NCBI GenBank assembly: GCA_024362935.1
Contig: JANCRA010000011.1
Location: forward strand, 9,541,501 to 9,605,500
Length of the DNA stretch: 64,000 nucleotides
Source: Setophaga petechia
Lineage: Eukaryota > Chordata > Aves > Passeriformes > Parulidae
Reading direction: 5' to 3'
Shown here: positions 22,701 through 36,435 of the stretch, piece by piece
How positions within the stretch are numbered: the stretch's first letter is position 1
How the letters are laid out: every line of letters starts with the position of its first letter
Notes under the pieces: model-generated
The model's input: the letters and a program-made list of their open reading frames with translations, nothing else
What the model was told of the DNA's origin: nothing
The model's database searches: none
Made by a program: the position numbers and the translations under genes

Positions 22701-23006
22701 ATGTCTGGTTCTTTTATGGGAAATCCTTTCTTTGGCGGGATCTGCAGCAAAACCTTGCATTTCTGATTAAAACTTTAGCCTAGACTGGTCAGTTCAGAAC
22801 CCAGTCCAAGATTTTAGATTAACCCTTTCTGCTTTATGCTGTTCAGTGAAAATAATAAAGTTACTTGCAGCATTTTTCAGCTGCATATCTAGGAAAAGAC
22901 TTAATAAAAAAGAAACAGACAGTGCATGGTTATTTTTAGTGATATCAGATTATTTCTATATTTTTCTTCCTCCAGTATTTCAGTTCTCTTCAAATTTAAT
23001 TTAATA
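19785..23006. other. non-coding stretch with one exon-like segment
   Basis: A GC-richer patch (20560-20730) carries overlapping opposite-strand frames, again compositional. At 22621-22674 a 54-base segment follows a strong acceptor (TTTTCTTTCAG) and ends before GTAATT. One frame is open through it, but no protein is recognised. Sequence around 21250-21650 contains TTTAAT and ATTAAAC motifs but nothing diagnostic. Confidence 0.45.
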
Positions 23007-23054
23007 TTATTTTATTTTATTTTGGTTTGGTTTATTTTGTTTGGTTTATTTTGG
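23007..23054. repeat. (TTTTA)/(TTTGG) low-complexity tract
   Basis: Pentamers TTTTA then TTTGG alternate with TTTATT. The pattern is visible directly. Confidence 0.75.
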
Positions 23055-26000
23055 AAAGACTCAGTCACAGGATTGGTGTTCTGACCCTTTTTATGATTAT
23101 GACTATGGTGATACAAACTATTCCCTATTTTTGCGAAGATGAAGTTATTTTTTCCATTAATTCTCTTTCAAAGAAGCTCATCAAGAAAGACTGCTTCACA
23201 AGTAACATATGAAATGAGATAAAATTCTTATTGTATCCATTTGCAACAGCAGAGAAGGAAAAAAGGAATTAAAGCTATATATCTTGTTATGTAAACAGTT
23301 CTGGAACAAATGGAAGCTTAAGCTAAAAGCAGGTGCTATTTATCGTAGCTATAATTTTTTCTGCAGTTAAAGCCTGAAATATGTTTTATTTGGAAAAAAG
23401 CACACTTTTGTAAAGCATTTTCCCCAAACTGCAACAATCAGCCAGCGTATCCTACATATATTTTATCTTTCATCAATTTGCAAAAATACTGATACAATAC
23501 GTGCAAGAATCTTTTCCATGGTTCTGAATATAAAGGTAGCATATATTCTTGAATTAGCTCTTGAATTTCATCTCCTGTTTCAAAAGCCCTCTGTGCACAA
23601 CATTCAGGAAACAGAAACACATCCCAATTCCCAACAATAGTAAACTGCTATCCAATTTGATTAGAATTAGAATTTTTGTTTGAACTTGAAAGCACTGATT
23701 TCCATGGAGCCTGGATTTTTCTCGAATTTGTAGTGCAGCAACTTTTTTAGAGCTTCAAAAATCCTGCTACCGAATGTGCTCAAAATTTATATGAAGAGCA
23801 ACCATTAATTTTTCACAGTCTTCCTCAAATGGGTATCCCAGCTATTTGGCTGTGCACACAATATGTCAGAATTGGGGTATTTGAAATATTGTACAGTTTG
23901 CATTCTGCCTCCAGGAGCTTTCAGAGCCAACCACCTTACCATGTTTTCTTTCTTTTTTTTTTCTCTTTCGCTAGTATATCAGTCTGCCAAGTGTCTCTAA
24001 AGCTCCTTTTCAAAACTTTTTGTTGAATTGATTTATTATTTATTTTGTGATCTTTTTCATCTTCTTTTGCAGATGGCCTATGTTTTCACATAGTGCTAAA
24101 AAGGACTTGGGAGTTGCATCTTACTCATTTGTTTTGTCCTCTAACAGCATGTGGCTTCTAAAATCCATGTAAAAAAGACACACTTGACCTACTTAATAGC
24201 TCTGAATGGGCAGATGATTATAAACAGAACTATTTCAAATCAATTCATGTTTTAATTTTTAACTTGCATTTGTTATTTTAAAAGAACCAAAATAACAGAC
24301 TTTCCAAAATACAGGACATTGTAGGGCAGGGCTCTGATTTTTGTACTGGTTTTGCCTGTAGCGTCATTGACAACAAATTATTGTTAGGTTTCAAATTACC
24401 AGTATGCATTAAATATATGCATATAATGTGCTACTTCTGTTGCTTGTCCTGTATTAATCTAGAAGCATCCTGTAAAAATCAGTCATTCATATTTGCACTG
24501 AAGATGTTGCAGTTGGTACACAGGACTTGAGTATGGCTGCACTGGAAGATAGAAAGAAGGAGGACAATTCACAGGTTTGTGCTGCACATAATTAGGTGGG
24601 CTCTGTTTTATATGCCCTGATGACAAAAGACTTACTTATGGTTTTTAATTGTGAAAATATTACTATTTCCATGTGATTATGCAAAAGGTGGAATTCTGTA
24701 GCAATTTAAACAAGAAAAAGGGAGAAGGCTGGCAAAGTTATGTTGTGAGAGTTCTTTCAGCCTAGGTGTTGAGTGGAAGAAATGATGGAAGTACTTATGA
24801 GAATGGAAGGGAATTTGAAGATAAAAGCTGGAACCATCAGCAGAGCAGGCAGGCTTGTAATGAGCAAGTGTGAAAAGGAATTAGTACAGAGCATAAGCAG
24901 AGACTGTGTGGCTTATAACCCTAAAAACAATCACAAGAAAAAATGAATGTGAGATGAAACTAATAAGAGATTGAGTTAAGTGACTCAGAGACTATAAAAA
25001 GGGAGATGACATAGTGAGAGGACCAGGTAGGAGAGATCATCTTGATGACAGCAGTCTGAACTAATTGAAGAAGCATAAATTAATACTTTAAAAAATTGGT
25101 TATGTCTCTCACAATAGGAGCATTTGTTCAATTTAATTAAAAAATTTCTTACAGAAGGAACCTAAAAGCAATATATAAAATAACGTGTTAATTTTTTTTA
25201 TCTTTCCTACTACTTTTTAAAATCCATATAATACCATGTTTCAGAAAAAACTATGTACAGGGGGGAGCACAGGACTGAAACCTAATATTGGTGATCTCTA
25301 ACGAATTATGTAATATAGCAGAGTTCTAAAAATATACTTGTGAGCTTGTTTTTTTAAAATTTTTGATCAACCCAATAAAATATTTTCTGTTCCCTATGTT
25401 ATCATGTTGTTTTAGTCTACAAAGACTTACACAACAGTGTTAAAAGTGAATGGAAGTATTTCTTTTCCCTATGTGAAAAAACTAAGCAATAGAAACATGC
25501 ATTCCCAAGGACTAATTGCCCTAGTTCAAAATATCCTTCAAAATTCCTGGAAACGACAGAATACTACATTATTACCCTGAATGGTTGCATGTCTCACGGT
25601 TACAGCCTCCACCCCAAGACAATCTCTCCACTTTAGCTTCCTCTCCCACTCAGAGAGATTCTCAGGCTCCTTTTGACAGCCCCCACCCCAGGTCTGGACT
25701 TTCGTGTTCCTTCTCCTCCTGAGCCCTTGAAGTTCTTGCCAAGTCTGCAGCCCAGCCTAAGCCAGCAGGCTGGTTGGCACCTGCCGGGCCATGCTGTCTG
25801 CTTCTTTGCCTTTCAGTCATGGCTGTGTCCAGATTCTTCCTGACCACAAAGATTTGATTCCAATTCCAGACTTTAATCTTGTCCTGAAGTAGAAGGAACC
25901 CCATTCTTTTTGGCTGGGTAAGTCATTTCTCTTTTCTGCTTGGACCCAAATTATCTTTGCCATCAGTATAATGGTTACTGATTCCCACGGTATTAGTGAT

Positions 26001-27639
26001 GGGTGAAGTCATCACTATCATATCCTCATGAAAGGTAGGCTGTAAACCAATACAGAATAATAACACTGGGTACAATGTGTAGTTTACACTTATTGGGGCC
26101 ACTGTTTGCCTTTTGTATTTTTAGCTTAGGGATAAAACCACACCCTGTCCTCCCTCGCCCGCCCCTTGATGGGCAAACCCAACAGAAACTCTGCAAGTTG
26201 AAACTCATGGAGCTTCCTAGCCTTTCCATAATTATTTTTATCCCCAGTGTAAAGGATGATTCAGTCATCAGTGCTCTGAAGAGAGACAGAGATAAAGAGA
26301 GAGAAAGAGTATGCTAATTGCTGTTGGAAATAATCCTTTCCACGTGAAGCAGGAGTGGGTATTAGAAGAACAAGGGTCCAGTGGAAGCTGGAAGGGGGAT
26401 ACTTCATGTAAAGCCCTGAGGGAAGTAGGGCAGTCTGCATCTGTGGCAGAACAGAGATAAGTGTTGTCAGATAGCCACTTAAGCAATGCTAGGAGAAGGA
26501 TGTGCACGAGAAATATTTGAAAAAAAATCCGTGCTCCATTGCTTATATTTTTGGTTTTCCTCTATACAAAGGCAGGAGCTGGTGCTAGCAGTACATAGGG
26601 CTGACACTGAACACAGAGATACTCTTTGCCTCAACTGTTTCTGAGTAGAAGAGGGTGGAAGAGGGTGAATCAGTGAATAAGGTGTCATGCAGCACTGGGG
26701 AAGGCTGATGTGTGCTGGAACTGATGTTTAGAAGAAAGAAGAAAAATCCCCTTAATTGGGGGACTTTCGCTGAATAGTGCAGCAAATGACAAACACCTCC
26801 CCTTGAGACATCTGTGGCGGAATAGAAATGTAAAGGACAAAGCAAATGAAAAATGACAGTTGACAAAATAAAATAGAGCTAGAGATCTTGAGTTTGTAAT
26901 AAAGAAAACCTAGAACAATACAATGTCTGGAGTATGAACTGTACCTACTGTACTCTAAAATGGCCGATCTCTCTGAAAGGGATTGTCAAAAGTGCTACTG
27001 ACAGTTTTTTGTGTCCTTCTGTTTTGGAAATGTAATACTGAGACTAAAATAAAAGCATGGTAAAATTTTAATTATTTTCTAAGGTTTGAAACCCACTGCA
27101 ACATTTCTACATTTGTCTCTAGTCCTGCAGGCTCAGCTGCTCCAGAGAATGTGTGCCACAGAGGGTTGTCAAACTGCTGCCTCTGGTGGAGCCCTCAACT
27201 CTCAGTAACAGGTCCACAGAACCAACAAATCTATATTTTGCACAAAAGAAGGAAGACAATCTCCTTACTTTAATTTTTTTTTTCTTGGTTGAGACAATCC
27301 CCACTAGCAAATTTTTACTGATCCAGGAAGTAAGTGCAATGGACAGTAGAAGCATAATTCAGAAATTCAGAAGAAAACAGCACAGAGAGAAATTAAAAAA
27401 AAAAAAAAAGCTGGTTTGGTAAACTTGGAGATGTGTATAAAAAATTAATGTCTTAATCAGCTTATTACAGTTCTTAAAATTTTCATATGTAGTGTTAAAA
27501 AACTGTTCAGTGAGTCAAGAGTGACCTTTATGGAAGTAACTTTTACCTTTGGGGTGGACTAACACAATTTGTCCCTGAAGGAGTGACAGTTTGTATGTAA
27601 ATTTTCATTTGGCTTATTTCTTCTTGTTCTTTTAATCTT
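23055..27639. other. non-coding stretch, nothing firm recognised
   Basis: Mixed composition. A strong pyrimidine tract with AG ends at about 23982 without a matching donor. Around 24700-25060 there is a purine-rich block that might be an unrecognised old repeat. A15 lies at 27395-27409. ORFs under 95 codons have no domains. Confidence 0.45.
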
Positions 27640-27880
27640 GGAATGAGGCAGACAATCCCTTGAGTTCTATTAGATGTGGAGTGGCTTTCTAGCTTTATTT
27701 TATGCCAAATGGCCCTCTTCTTTGAGGAAAATAAATTTTGTTTGTGCTGTTTATCTCAGTAATGATTGGCTTTGATGAAGAGCAAATTAATTTCTGTTTC
27801 AACAGTGAGGGTCTGGTCCACCTACTCAGTGTTGTCTGAAAAACGCCATAATAATTTCTCAGCAGATTGCAAATGTCCCC
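27640..27880. promoter_or_regulatory. weak candidate for a conserved non-coding element
   Basis: This stretch is free of simple repeats, contains AATGATTGGC (CCAAT-box-like on minus), CAAATTAATTT (homeodomain type) and TTATCTCAG (GATA type), and is bounded by ordinary AT-rich sequence. The call is motif impression only. Confidence 0.15.
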
Positions 27881-30849
27881 TCCTATGTTCTACCCCTGGT
27901 GTGGGAAACCATCTACTGATCTTGGGATATGCCTCTTTTTAAAAGACAGGTGATTCCAAAACGACACATCTGTGAGATACAACAGGGATCTGGACCGAAA
28001 TATTGGTGAATTAAAATTTGTATTTCACCAGTGGGCTTGGCCCAGCTGGGCAAACCATCGTTTCTGAATGGTGTCAGCATGTCCAAGGCACCACAAACAC
28101 ATCAGATAGCCCAGTCAGCAGAGGGCCTTGCATGGGCTCTGGGACAGGCATAGCCTCAGTTGACCTGTTGTGGCTCCACTTTAGCAGGGTAATTATCAGA
28201 ACAATGGCAATTACCATTCAGTTTGAGCTCAGCTTCAAAATAAGGGTATGGCCACACACGGCTCTACACTCAACAACACTGAACCTCTGTACCATCATGA
28301 TGGAATAAACTTTCATGAAATGCTGACCATTGTTTGAAACATGGCTCAGAGAGTAAGACAGGAGAATTTCTGGAAACAAGAGCACTCCTTTCCTGAGCTA
28401 GCTCTGGTTGTCACACAGAGCATGAAGGTGGTAATGCATGTCCTGAAACCCATAGCCCACAGACAACCATCCTTTGGTTGGAGAAAAAAGGGCTTTGTGA
28501 TTGCACGAGAGGGATGGAAGAGTAGTGACAGAAAGAGGAAAAAAAGGGACCTGAGGGTGACAGTGGCAGCCATTAGCAGCTTGGCCATGTTTCCCCATAT
28601 GGGAAAATGCCTGAGCTGTACCAGGTACTGATAACCTGCATGGGATTCTGAGAGTCCCTGTGATTTAGAGAAGAGGTGAACTTGAGTCTATTGAGGTGCA
28701 GTCTGACATGACTCTAGGCCATGACTGTCACCTCAGCTTGTCACCCACTTTGTGTGACATCTTCTGAGCTTTCTGCAACTCTCTCAGCCAGTTTCATGTG
28801 TACAAACTTGTCTAATTAAGCTGATGCAGTAGGACCAGTGTGGATGCTGAAGGGGAGTGAAAGGTAGGTCACCAAGGTGGAGTCACAAGATGATTACAGT
28901 GCACAGAGTGCTTTGAATGCCAGCTGACAGGGAGGGGTTGAAGGACCTCAAGTGCTCTTTGTAGAGGCAGAGCTCCTTCAGTGATGTGGCAGTGGGGACT
29001 GCTCAGGGGACCCCGGTGAGGACGTGGATGGGGGGCTGCAGTGAGTTTGCTCTCATTGTGGGAACCTGTAGACACAGTCTTGCTGGGCAGAGTCTGAACA
29101 CAGCCTTCCTCAGCCCCAGAGCCACGCTGAACAGCAGAAAACTCTGATGATGCAAGGCTTAAGAACTGCTTTCACAAGAGATGCTGAATCACAGTTTTCA
29201 CCTAATGTCTATAGTAGCAACATTGGTTAGTGTGACCCCAGATGGCTCCTGTGTTCTGGGCATCTTTGCAAGTCTTGATACTTACTACACTTAGCAGTAA
29301 ACTGTATTTTAATACCCAACCACAGCAAAGTATTTTTATATTTTCTACATGTGTTTTCATATTCTGGGGAAAATAGCTCTGACAGATAGAAATGTTTTAG
29401 GCAAAAAAAAAATTGCAGAAATATCTAATTTCTTCTCCAGTTATCCTATTTTGTTCATCAAAATTATCCCTCTGTTCCAATATACTTTAATTTACATGAA
29501 CTATGTGTTTCTTCACAAAATTAGCATGGTTTCTCTTCTATAGCTGTCACAATTAAGAAAGAAGAATCAAGCAAAAGACTGAAGCTAAAAGCAAACTCAA
29601 ACTAAAATGGGAACCAGTTTATTGATAGGCCTATTGACTAAGGCAGAATACAGCAGATGATAGACCACATCAACAAAATCCAGCTCTTTCCTCATCTATA
29701 TTTTTAAATGTTAATACTGCTAGACCTTAAAACTTGATGGCTACAATACTCAGATTCACTTTTAAATACTCAGCCACCCACAGACATATGTCCTAGTGAG
29801 ATATAGAAATTCCCTATAGGTTTTTTTAATGGACTTAAACCCAACATCAAGAGGACATACACACCACCCAGCAGAGAGGATGTTCCTTTAGCTAGTTTTC
29901 CTCCATAGAGCAAAAAGGCTAAGAATCATCTTGCAATTTTGTTGTGATCATTGCTATTCTACTGCTGCTTTTTTTCCTCCTATTTTCATGAATCTCTTTT
30001 TCTTTCCATTCTCCATGTTCCCTTGTCCTAATTTTATTTTTTCTATTAGAAGGTTGCATTTTGTTTTAACCAGTGTGTCAAAAATTTGCTGATAAGTACT
30101 ACTGGTACCATGAAATTAAAATGTCAGCAAATTATTTAATTACTGATAACAATGTCATGACATTTTCAGGATTCTAGGTCAAACTGGAAAACCACATCTT
30201 ACTATTGCTTTCAGAAATAGAGGGGTTTTAATTCAAAACGTAAGTTTGAGAAGGTAAAGTAGCTATAGTTAAAGAAAATATCACTGCAGCTCTGGAGAGC
30301 ATTTGACAGTTTGCTGCAGATTTAGCTCTGTCTCCTTTCCCAATGTGCACACATATGTCTTCTTAAACCTGTGACCTTCCCAAACTCTCTGTCTACACTC
30401 AGCAGAATTATTGTCTACTGCTTTTGGCTACCACAAGGAAATATTTTTGCCTTCTGGATGGAGCTAGAATAAAAACAATGCTATAGTAACGACCAGATGC
30501 TGGAAGGGATCCAAAGTGATAGTAGCTCTTTGGCCTGGAAAACAAAATTAATTAACACATAGGTGAAGAATGTATTAGACACCAGTCTATTAAGTATCCC
30601 CTTAGGTTTCATTGTGTCCAGGTACAGCTGAACAGAGTGCTTTTTCTGTGTGTATCAATAAAAGTTATCTGTTTCTAATGTGGAGGTTGAATTGTGAATA
30701 AACAATGCAGGACTTTCAAAGCATATAATCTCAGAAACACAATTTTCATGTTTTCTTTTTTTTAATGACTTTTGTTGCATTTTAGAGTAAAATGAATGAA
30801 CCACAATGTACTACACCACAGATAGTCATAATTTCATTTTTTTTCCTCA
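27881..30849. other. non-coding stretch, nothing recognised
   Basis: Moderately GC-rich from 28030 to 29110 with several overlapping frames of 60 to 96 codons on both strands, none with a domain. AT-rich after 29280. Confidence 0.45.
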
Positions 30850-31060
30850 TTAAAGGTAAATCTTGCAGTTGGCATCATTAAGCTATGGACACTCTGCTCC
30901 AGTGTAATTACCTTTATGACTCTGTTGGTAGTGCACCTTTTACTTAGAATGGGAAATACCACAAATAGTCTGGTAAATTTTACTACTGCAGGTGGGGAAT
31001 GTCCAGTTTAATGGCCTCACTGTATTACACTTTGTAATTCACATGTGCCAAAAAATACAC
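30850..31060. promoter_or_regulatory. weak candidate for a conserved non-coding element
   Basis: Low-repeat stretch with GTGTAATTACC (homeodomain core TAATTA), CACAGTG-type and TGTATTACAC motifs. No conservation evidence is available in a single sequence. Confidence 0.15.
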
Positions 31061-32374
31061 AGGATATAGATGGGGCTGAGTTAATATAGCTGGAATTTCC
31101 TAACTTTTCCAATACTAGATCTTGTAACCTTAACATTGTCAGTGAACTGGCAGGGGTGGGAGAACTGGGATGACATACTTCCATTTTGGCAGTAAACAGA
31201 ATGTAAGTAAATAGTTGCAGAATTAAAAATAATTAAATCTGACAGGTAATAGGACAGACCTCCCTAACAGCCACAAAAGAATATATAGCTGTTTACACAT
31301 ACTCAGCCTCATTCCTTTCATAGTCAACAAAATGTGATTCACAAATGTGCTTTAAATGGCAAAAAATGGCATTTGTGAGTCTGATGAAGGTCTATGTTTG
31401 TCAATAATTCATGTTTCACAGAAAGGCAAATCAATAAAACACATTTTATGAGGCTGATATATGGATTGTAACTGTGTTCAGCAGACAAGATAGAGATGAA
31501 CAAATGAACAACTGATACCTTGGCTTTATCTAATGAGATGGATATTTCTGAGGCTTTGACTGGTTCAGAAGTCTAAAGAAGGCTCCAAAATGTAATTAGG
31601 AGATATTAGTTGCATCAGTTTCCCTTTTAACAAGGTACACCTCTTCATGCAGATGTTTAAAAAAACCTCACCCTGATATGTTTTTTTGACTCCAAGTGCC
31701 CAGAGGTGTGTGGCCAGCCAGGGGAGGCATGCCAGGGCAAGCTCACTGACTCAAGGAGAGGACTTGCAAAACACCCTGGGAATACAAGAATGGAAAATAT
31801 CTGGGCAGGAAGCTCTAGTAATAGTTTGGTCAGAAAGAGAGCTGTTTTCAAGACCTGTTCATGCAAACCATTCCCTATGTTTTGTTTTTTTTTAAATTTT
31901 ATTTGAACTTCTTGAATTTTGAATTTGAAAGCTTAAGCCATTTCTCTGACATTGTGTTATTTAACACCATGTTCCAATAACTCTTGTGTTTGAAGAGGTT
32001 ACTGATATATTGTCCATTTGTCAACAATATCCCCAAAGGATTTGTCAATGTCACAAGGTGCTGAGGGTTAACAGTTCCCTTAACCTCCATGTCTCCGTTG
32101 TGTCTTATTCACTGGTGCACACACAGGGGGCCCATTACATCTGGTTGGCTGTATACTGGGGCAGTTTTCTCCTGTTTTCCCTAAATGGCCAAAGGATTTT
32201 GGATCTCTGGTCCAAGCTAACAAGGCCCAGCAAAACCACTGATGGCACCTCTGCTATGATGCTCTATCTCTACATGTTTGTCAAGAGTTCAATGTAGAGG
32301 AAGATTTAAATGTACTTTTTGTCAACGCAGGTTTGTATTCTGCTGCAGCACATGAGGCATTTATTTGAGCAGCA
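31061..32374. other. non-coding stretch, one wide-loop inverted repeat
   Basis: TCACAAATG (31339-31347) and CATTTGTGA (31370-31378) are perfect inverted 9-mers. The frame at 31986-32297 (plus, 103 codons) has no domain. No repeat family was recognised. Confidence 0.45.
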
Positions 32375-32456
32375 GCTCGGACAAACGTGCCAAGGCCAGC
32401 GCCGTGGGTGCGTGTCTGTGGGCGAGCGCTGGTGATAACAGTGGGAGCTGTGTGCG
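32375..32456. other. small CpG-rich patch
   Basis: About eight CpG dinucleotides in 80 bases, in an otherwise CpG-poor neighbourhood. It is too short to call a CpG island, and no promoter elements or transcript are recognised. Confidence 0.4.
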
Positions 32457-35400
32457 TGCTGCTGGCTCCTCTCACCCTTGCCTCACTGGCAGGGGAATGA
32501 ATCAGCACTTTGGTACATGAATGCACTGTTCAGCAAGTTAAATTCTCAGCTCAGTCTCTGTACATCTGTTGACTGGATACAAGTATATGTTCTAGTGCCC
32601 TTTCATATGTTCTTGGCACAGAAGCATTTTGTTGGCATGAGCATTGGACTGAGTTTGCTGGCATTTTAGGAAGTAAATCTGATTTAAAATGCAAACAGAA
32701 CAACAAATAAAATAAAGCAAACAAACAAACACACCAGGAGAGTGTTCCCACAGCAGAAGCTGTGCATGGCTCACAGTTTACAAATACTGGCTTAGTCGTC
32801 CTGCCCTCTGTCTCCCAGGTTTACTCATCCCATCAGGGAGTGAATGTCGAGTTTCAAGTGAGCAGTATTTCATTTCTTAGATGGCAGATGCTTTCTGTCC
32901 AGAGGGCTTCTGCCTGATGAGGAGTTGGAGGATGTCTCTTCTGCACTTCCCCCAGCATGCCCAAAGACTAAAACAATCCAGAAAAAGTCATCCGTCAAAA
33001 CGATTTTTCCAAGGTCCAAGGCAAATAATCTCTTATTTTCTCTTTAATTTCCTTATACACCTTTATTTTAAAGAATCATTGAATATATAGAATTACAAAA
33101 TTATGGATGTGCTTAAAAGCAAACAACAACAAACTTCAAAATATTTCAGAATAAGTTTCTCATCTACTAGTGAATTTTCCTATGTGGGAAAACTTTGACA
33201 TGCTTTTTGAGATGTTTGCCTTGATGATGTGCATTTAGCAGTGCTTGAGTCCCATAGTTCATCATCAGAATGATAGCATGCCGAAATGACTAATGCAGCT
33301 AACACAGAATTTCATGAAATTACAAGTCAGACAGATACTATTAAACATATGGGAGATGCTCTAGGGTACTGCTGTATTGCAACCCAGTAATGACAGCAGC
33401 TCAAGTGCAACCATAGATGGGATCTTGAGTAAGAGCACCTTGAGGAGAACAATTTTTTTTATGTCTAAGAAAACCCCAACAAACAAGTTCTGCTAAGCAA
33501 AAGGACAAGAGGTCATGTTCAAATGTCAGAATATATATTAGGTGAGATAAAAACTCACAGAATGTAGACATGACTTTTTGAAATAATAGTCTTTTATGTT
33601 ATCAAATCCACTGGTCACCTTAACAAAGGTCAGATAATCAAATTGAAACTCTTCTCTTTATTCACATATTTACTGTTTATTTGCTGTCTAGATGTTTAAC
33701 TGGTCATACAAGGTTGGGCTTTACAGGAAAGAGATTTTGTGACAATTTTTTGATATAAAATAAAGGATAGTAAATGTGCAAAGAATTTGTAATCAGAAAT
33801 TTTATCATTTGTCACCATTCCTCCCCTTGTAAGTTTTAATGTTTCGTAGTCTTTATTATGGTAAAGAAAGTATAGCAACTGTATTCATGGCACAGCAGAG
33901 AAACACTGCCTGTGAGAAAAGTCAGAAAAGCCAAAATACAATATTTGGAACTTGATTGGGGCCTCTGATTTTTTTTTTTTTTTTTTTTTTGCTATTGACT
34001 TCAATTATTTTTAACTTCTTTTTCTTCTGTTATTAAAATCAGAACACACATAGAATAGTTTGCTGTCTGCTCTAGCTCAGAAAAATATGAAAGCACAGCC
34101 TGTACTGAATGATAGAGTTGTGCTTTAATGTCCAGCCATGTGGTTTCTCCATGGAAAACTAATGAGTTAAAGATGAAATTCCTCTTCTAGTTTGCATATA
34201 TCTTCTTGCAAGGATTCTGCTGAGCTGAAGTATAATTGGAGACTCTATAAAATTGAGTCTTGTACTTTTTAATCCTAACATCATAGGCTATGAAGCATCT
34301 TTCTTCCCACAAACCCACAATGTTTTATGTCCTGGGCATGATCAGCTATGGACATTTTTGAAATAAACTAAACATTCCCAAAAATATCAGGATCATTCCC
34401 CTGAATTGCATTAAATACCATCTGGAAATAGAGCAGGATAAAAAGCAGAGAAACAGAAAGATATAAAACTAATGTCTCAAGGCTGAAAGAATTGTTCTGA
34501 GTTTCTGTACTAGGGGCTTATTCAGCTCTTATTGAATCAAAAGTAAAATTAAAGCAGAAAGTAGAGGGGAGATTTTCATTCATGCTTCCCATGCTGTTTT
34601 CACTTATTTAACTTTATTCTGAGTTAACAGGAGTACATTCACAACACTTTTCCACATGAACTGTGTCTGAAATTGTGTAACACATTCAGAGGTGCACTGA
34701 AGGTGTACAGAGGCATTTTGTTTGCATTGTAGTATATGAACATGGATTTAAAACACATTATTTTACATAGCGGCTTAAAATACCTGGGATGATTTTAAAA
34801 AGTGTTGGAAACTGAAACTATATCCCTCTACTGCCCTATTACATTGCAGTTTAACCAAGGGAACAGGGAAAAGTCCCATCTTTAAAATATTTCTGTACAG
34901 AAAGTATAGAAATATGTATCTGGACCTTCTGAACCAAATTTAGTATCAGTAGAAAATGTTTTGTTGTTATTGCTTATATGTGTGAAGTACAGTCAGAGTC
35001 ACTGGGTTTAGGCCAGAAGTCTTCAGAGAATGGACATTCTGACTGCAGCTGCTAAGCACTTTGCATTGTGACTCTTGGTTTCTGACACAAACTCCAGGCT
35101 GCTCCTGCAATACAAATAACAAAGATGGTTTCCCAGTGAGGCTGGAAGCCTTGGTCACTTGCAGATGGCATGGAAGAGGTAATTCCTGTTAAAAGCTTGG
35201 CACTTGCACAATCAGAACAAAGAAAGTTAGGAAAAGGGAGATAATGTTGAATTATTAAACTGCCTGAAATGAAGAATAGAAAAAATTAAACTGGTATTTT
35301 TGCTTTCCCTTTTGACTAACTGAGCAAAGTGAGTGATGTTCTCCTGTAGAAAAGCAACTGGCAATACAAAAGCAGTTACTTCTGTTGCTGTAAGTAGCAG

Positions 35401-36248
35401 TTAATAGTAGCTTGCACTTCAATGGGCTTTTTTTACGAGATTACAAAGAAAAGGATGACACCTTGATAAGTTGTGACACACAGCTACTTTCCATTAGGTT
35501 AATCCTTTCACCATTTGCAGGCAGAATTCACAAGTTATGCCCCAAAGTTTAGGAAGACTTGCTTGCCTTGAATTTTTAAATTAATTTAAACACTATTCTC
35601 ATATTTTAGAACTCCTGGTGAGGACACTCTTTATCCAGAACAAGTATACTTTTTCTTCCTTGCATATTGTTTTTTCAGAATGCAGACTTAATCCCCAGGA
35701 ATGGCCCTGTAACGATAACAATAATATATTTATCTGCATCTAATCATATTTGTCAAAAATTTTATTATAGAAAACCCCTTTATGTTTGGAGAACATCTTT
35801 TGATACAATTGAAGAGTGTTAAGGATTGTCTAGATGCTGGCAGCAGCAGGAGTGAAATCAAAGAAACAATTGGAATATGATAAGATATATAAAAACACAT
35901 TTTGTGTTTAAAATGAGGAGAGAGTGTACAGTAGAGAGCCTTTAGCTTAGGGGAGCCAAGTTGTAGGCCAAAGGGAAGTTAACTGAGAAGCAGGGTATTC
36001 AGGGTTAAGATGCTTACAAGGAACACGAAAAACTGGCTTATTGATGTGTCATAACATTCCTGTGTGACCTTAGCAATCCACAGGCCCAGTTTTCTAAAGA
36101 ATGTGAGGCAGATAACTCCTCATTTTCATGTATAATTAGTTATAAAATTAATATAGTGTGTAGCTTCTACCATATGATTAATTATCTTAATTCATGAATG
36201 CTTCCCAAGTATGTTTCATGTGCTAGCATTAAATACCCCTTAATTTTA
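32457..36248. other. non-coding stretch with poly(T) tract
   Basis: AT-rich. T22 at 33969-33990 has no recognisable retrocopy body attached. Short frames only. Confidence 0.5.
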
Positions 36249-36356
36249 AGACCCAATCCTGCAAATATTTATTAGCACTTGCTGTCATGAGTAAGTCATT
36301 GCTCAAAAGAAAACATTAGCTTCAGTGGAATTACTTGTGGTATTGAGTGCTATCAC
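36249..36356. repeat. ancient palindromic sauropsid repeat fragment
   Basis: AGACCCAATCCTGCAAATAT, then AGCACTTGCTGTCATGAGTA, GTCATTGC, CTTCAGTGGAATTACTTG and ATTGAGTGC match, in order, the landmarks of a frequent turtle/crocodile/bird repeat (GATCCTGCAAACACTT, CATGAGTA, CATTGACTTCAGTGG, ACTCATG). The left and right halves are related by inversion. Probable non-autonomous DNA transposon; the family is not named. Confidence 0.5.
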
Positions 36357-36389
36357 AGAAGGGAATGTTTTCAGAGTTTTAATTTTAGC

Positions 36390-36392
<3 letters not shown>

Positions 36393-36433
<41 letters not shown>
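36393..36433. repeat. (AT)n microsatellite
   Basis: An uninterrupted AT dinucleotide run of about 41 bases. The plus frame across it translates to alternating Tyr-Ile, an artefact. Confidence 0.95.

Positions 36434-36435
<2 letters not shown>

Noticed and set aside
23943..23982. Strong pyrimidine tract with acceptor AG
   Set aside because: No donor at a plausible distance with an open frame.
33969..33990. T22 tract as the tail of a minus-strand retrocopy
   Set aside because: No recognisable gene body or target duplication.
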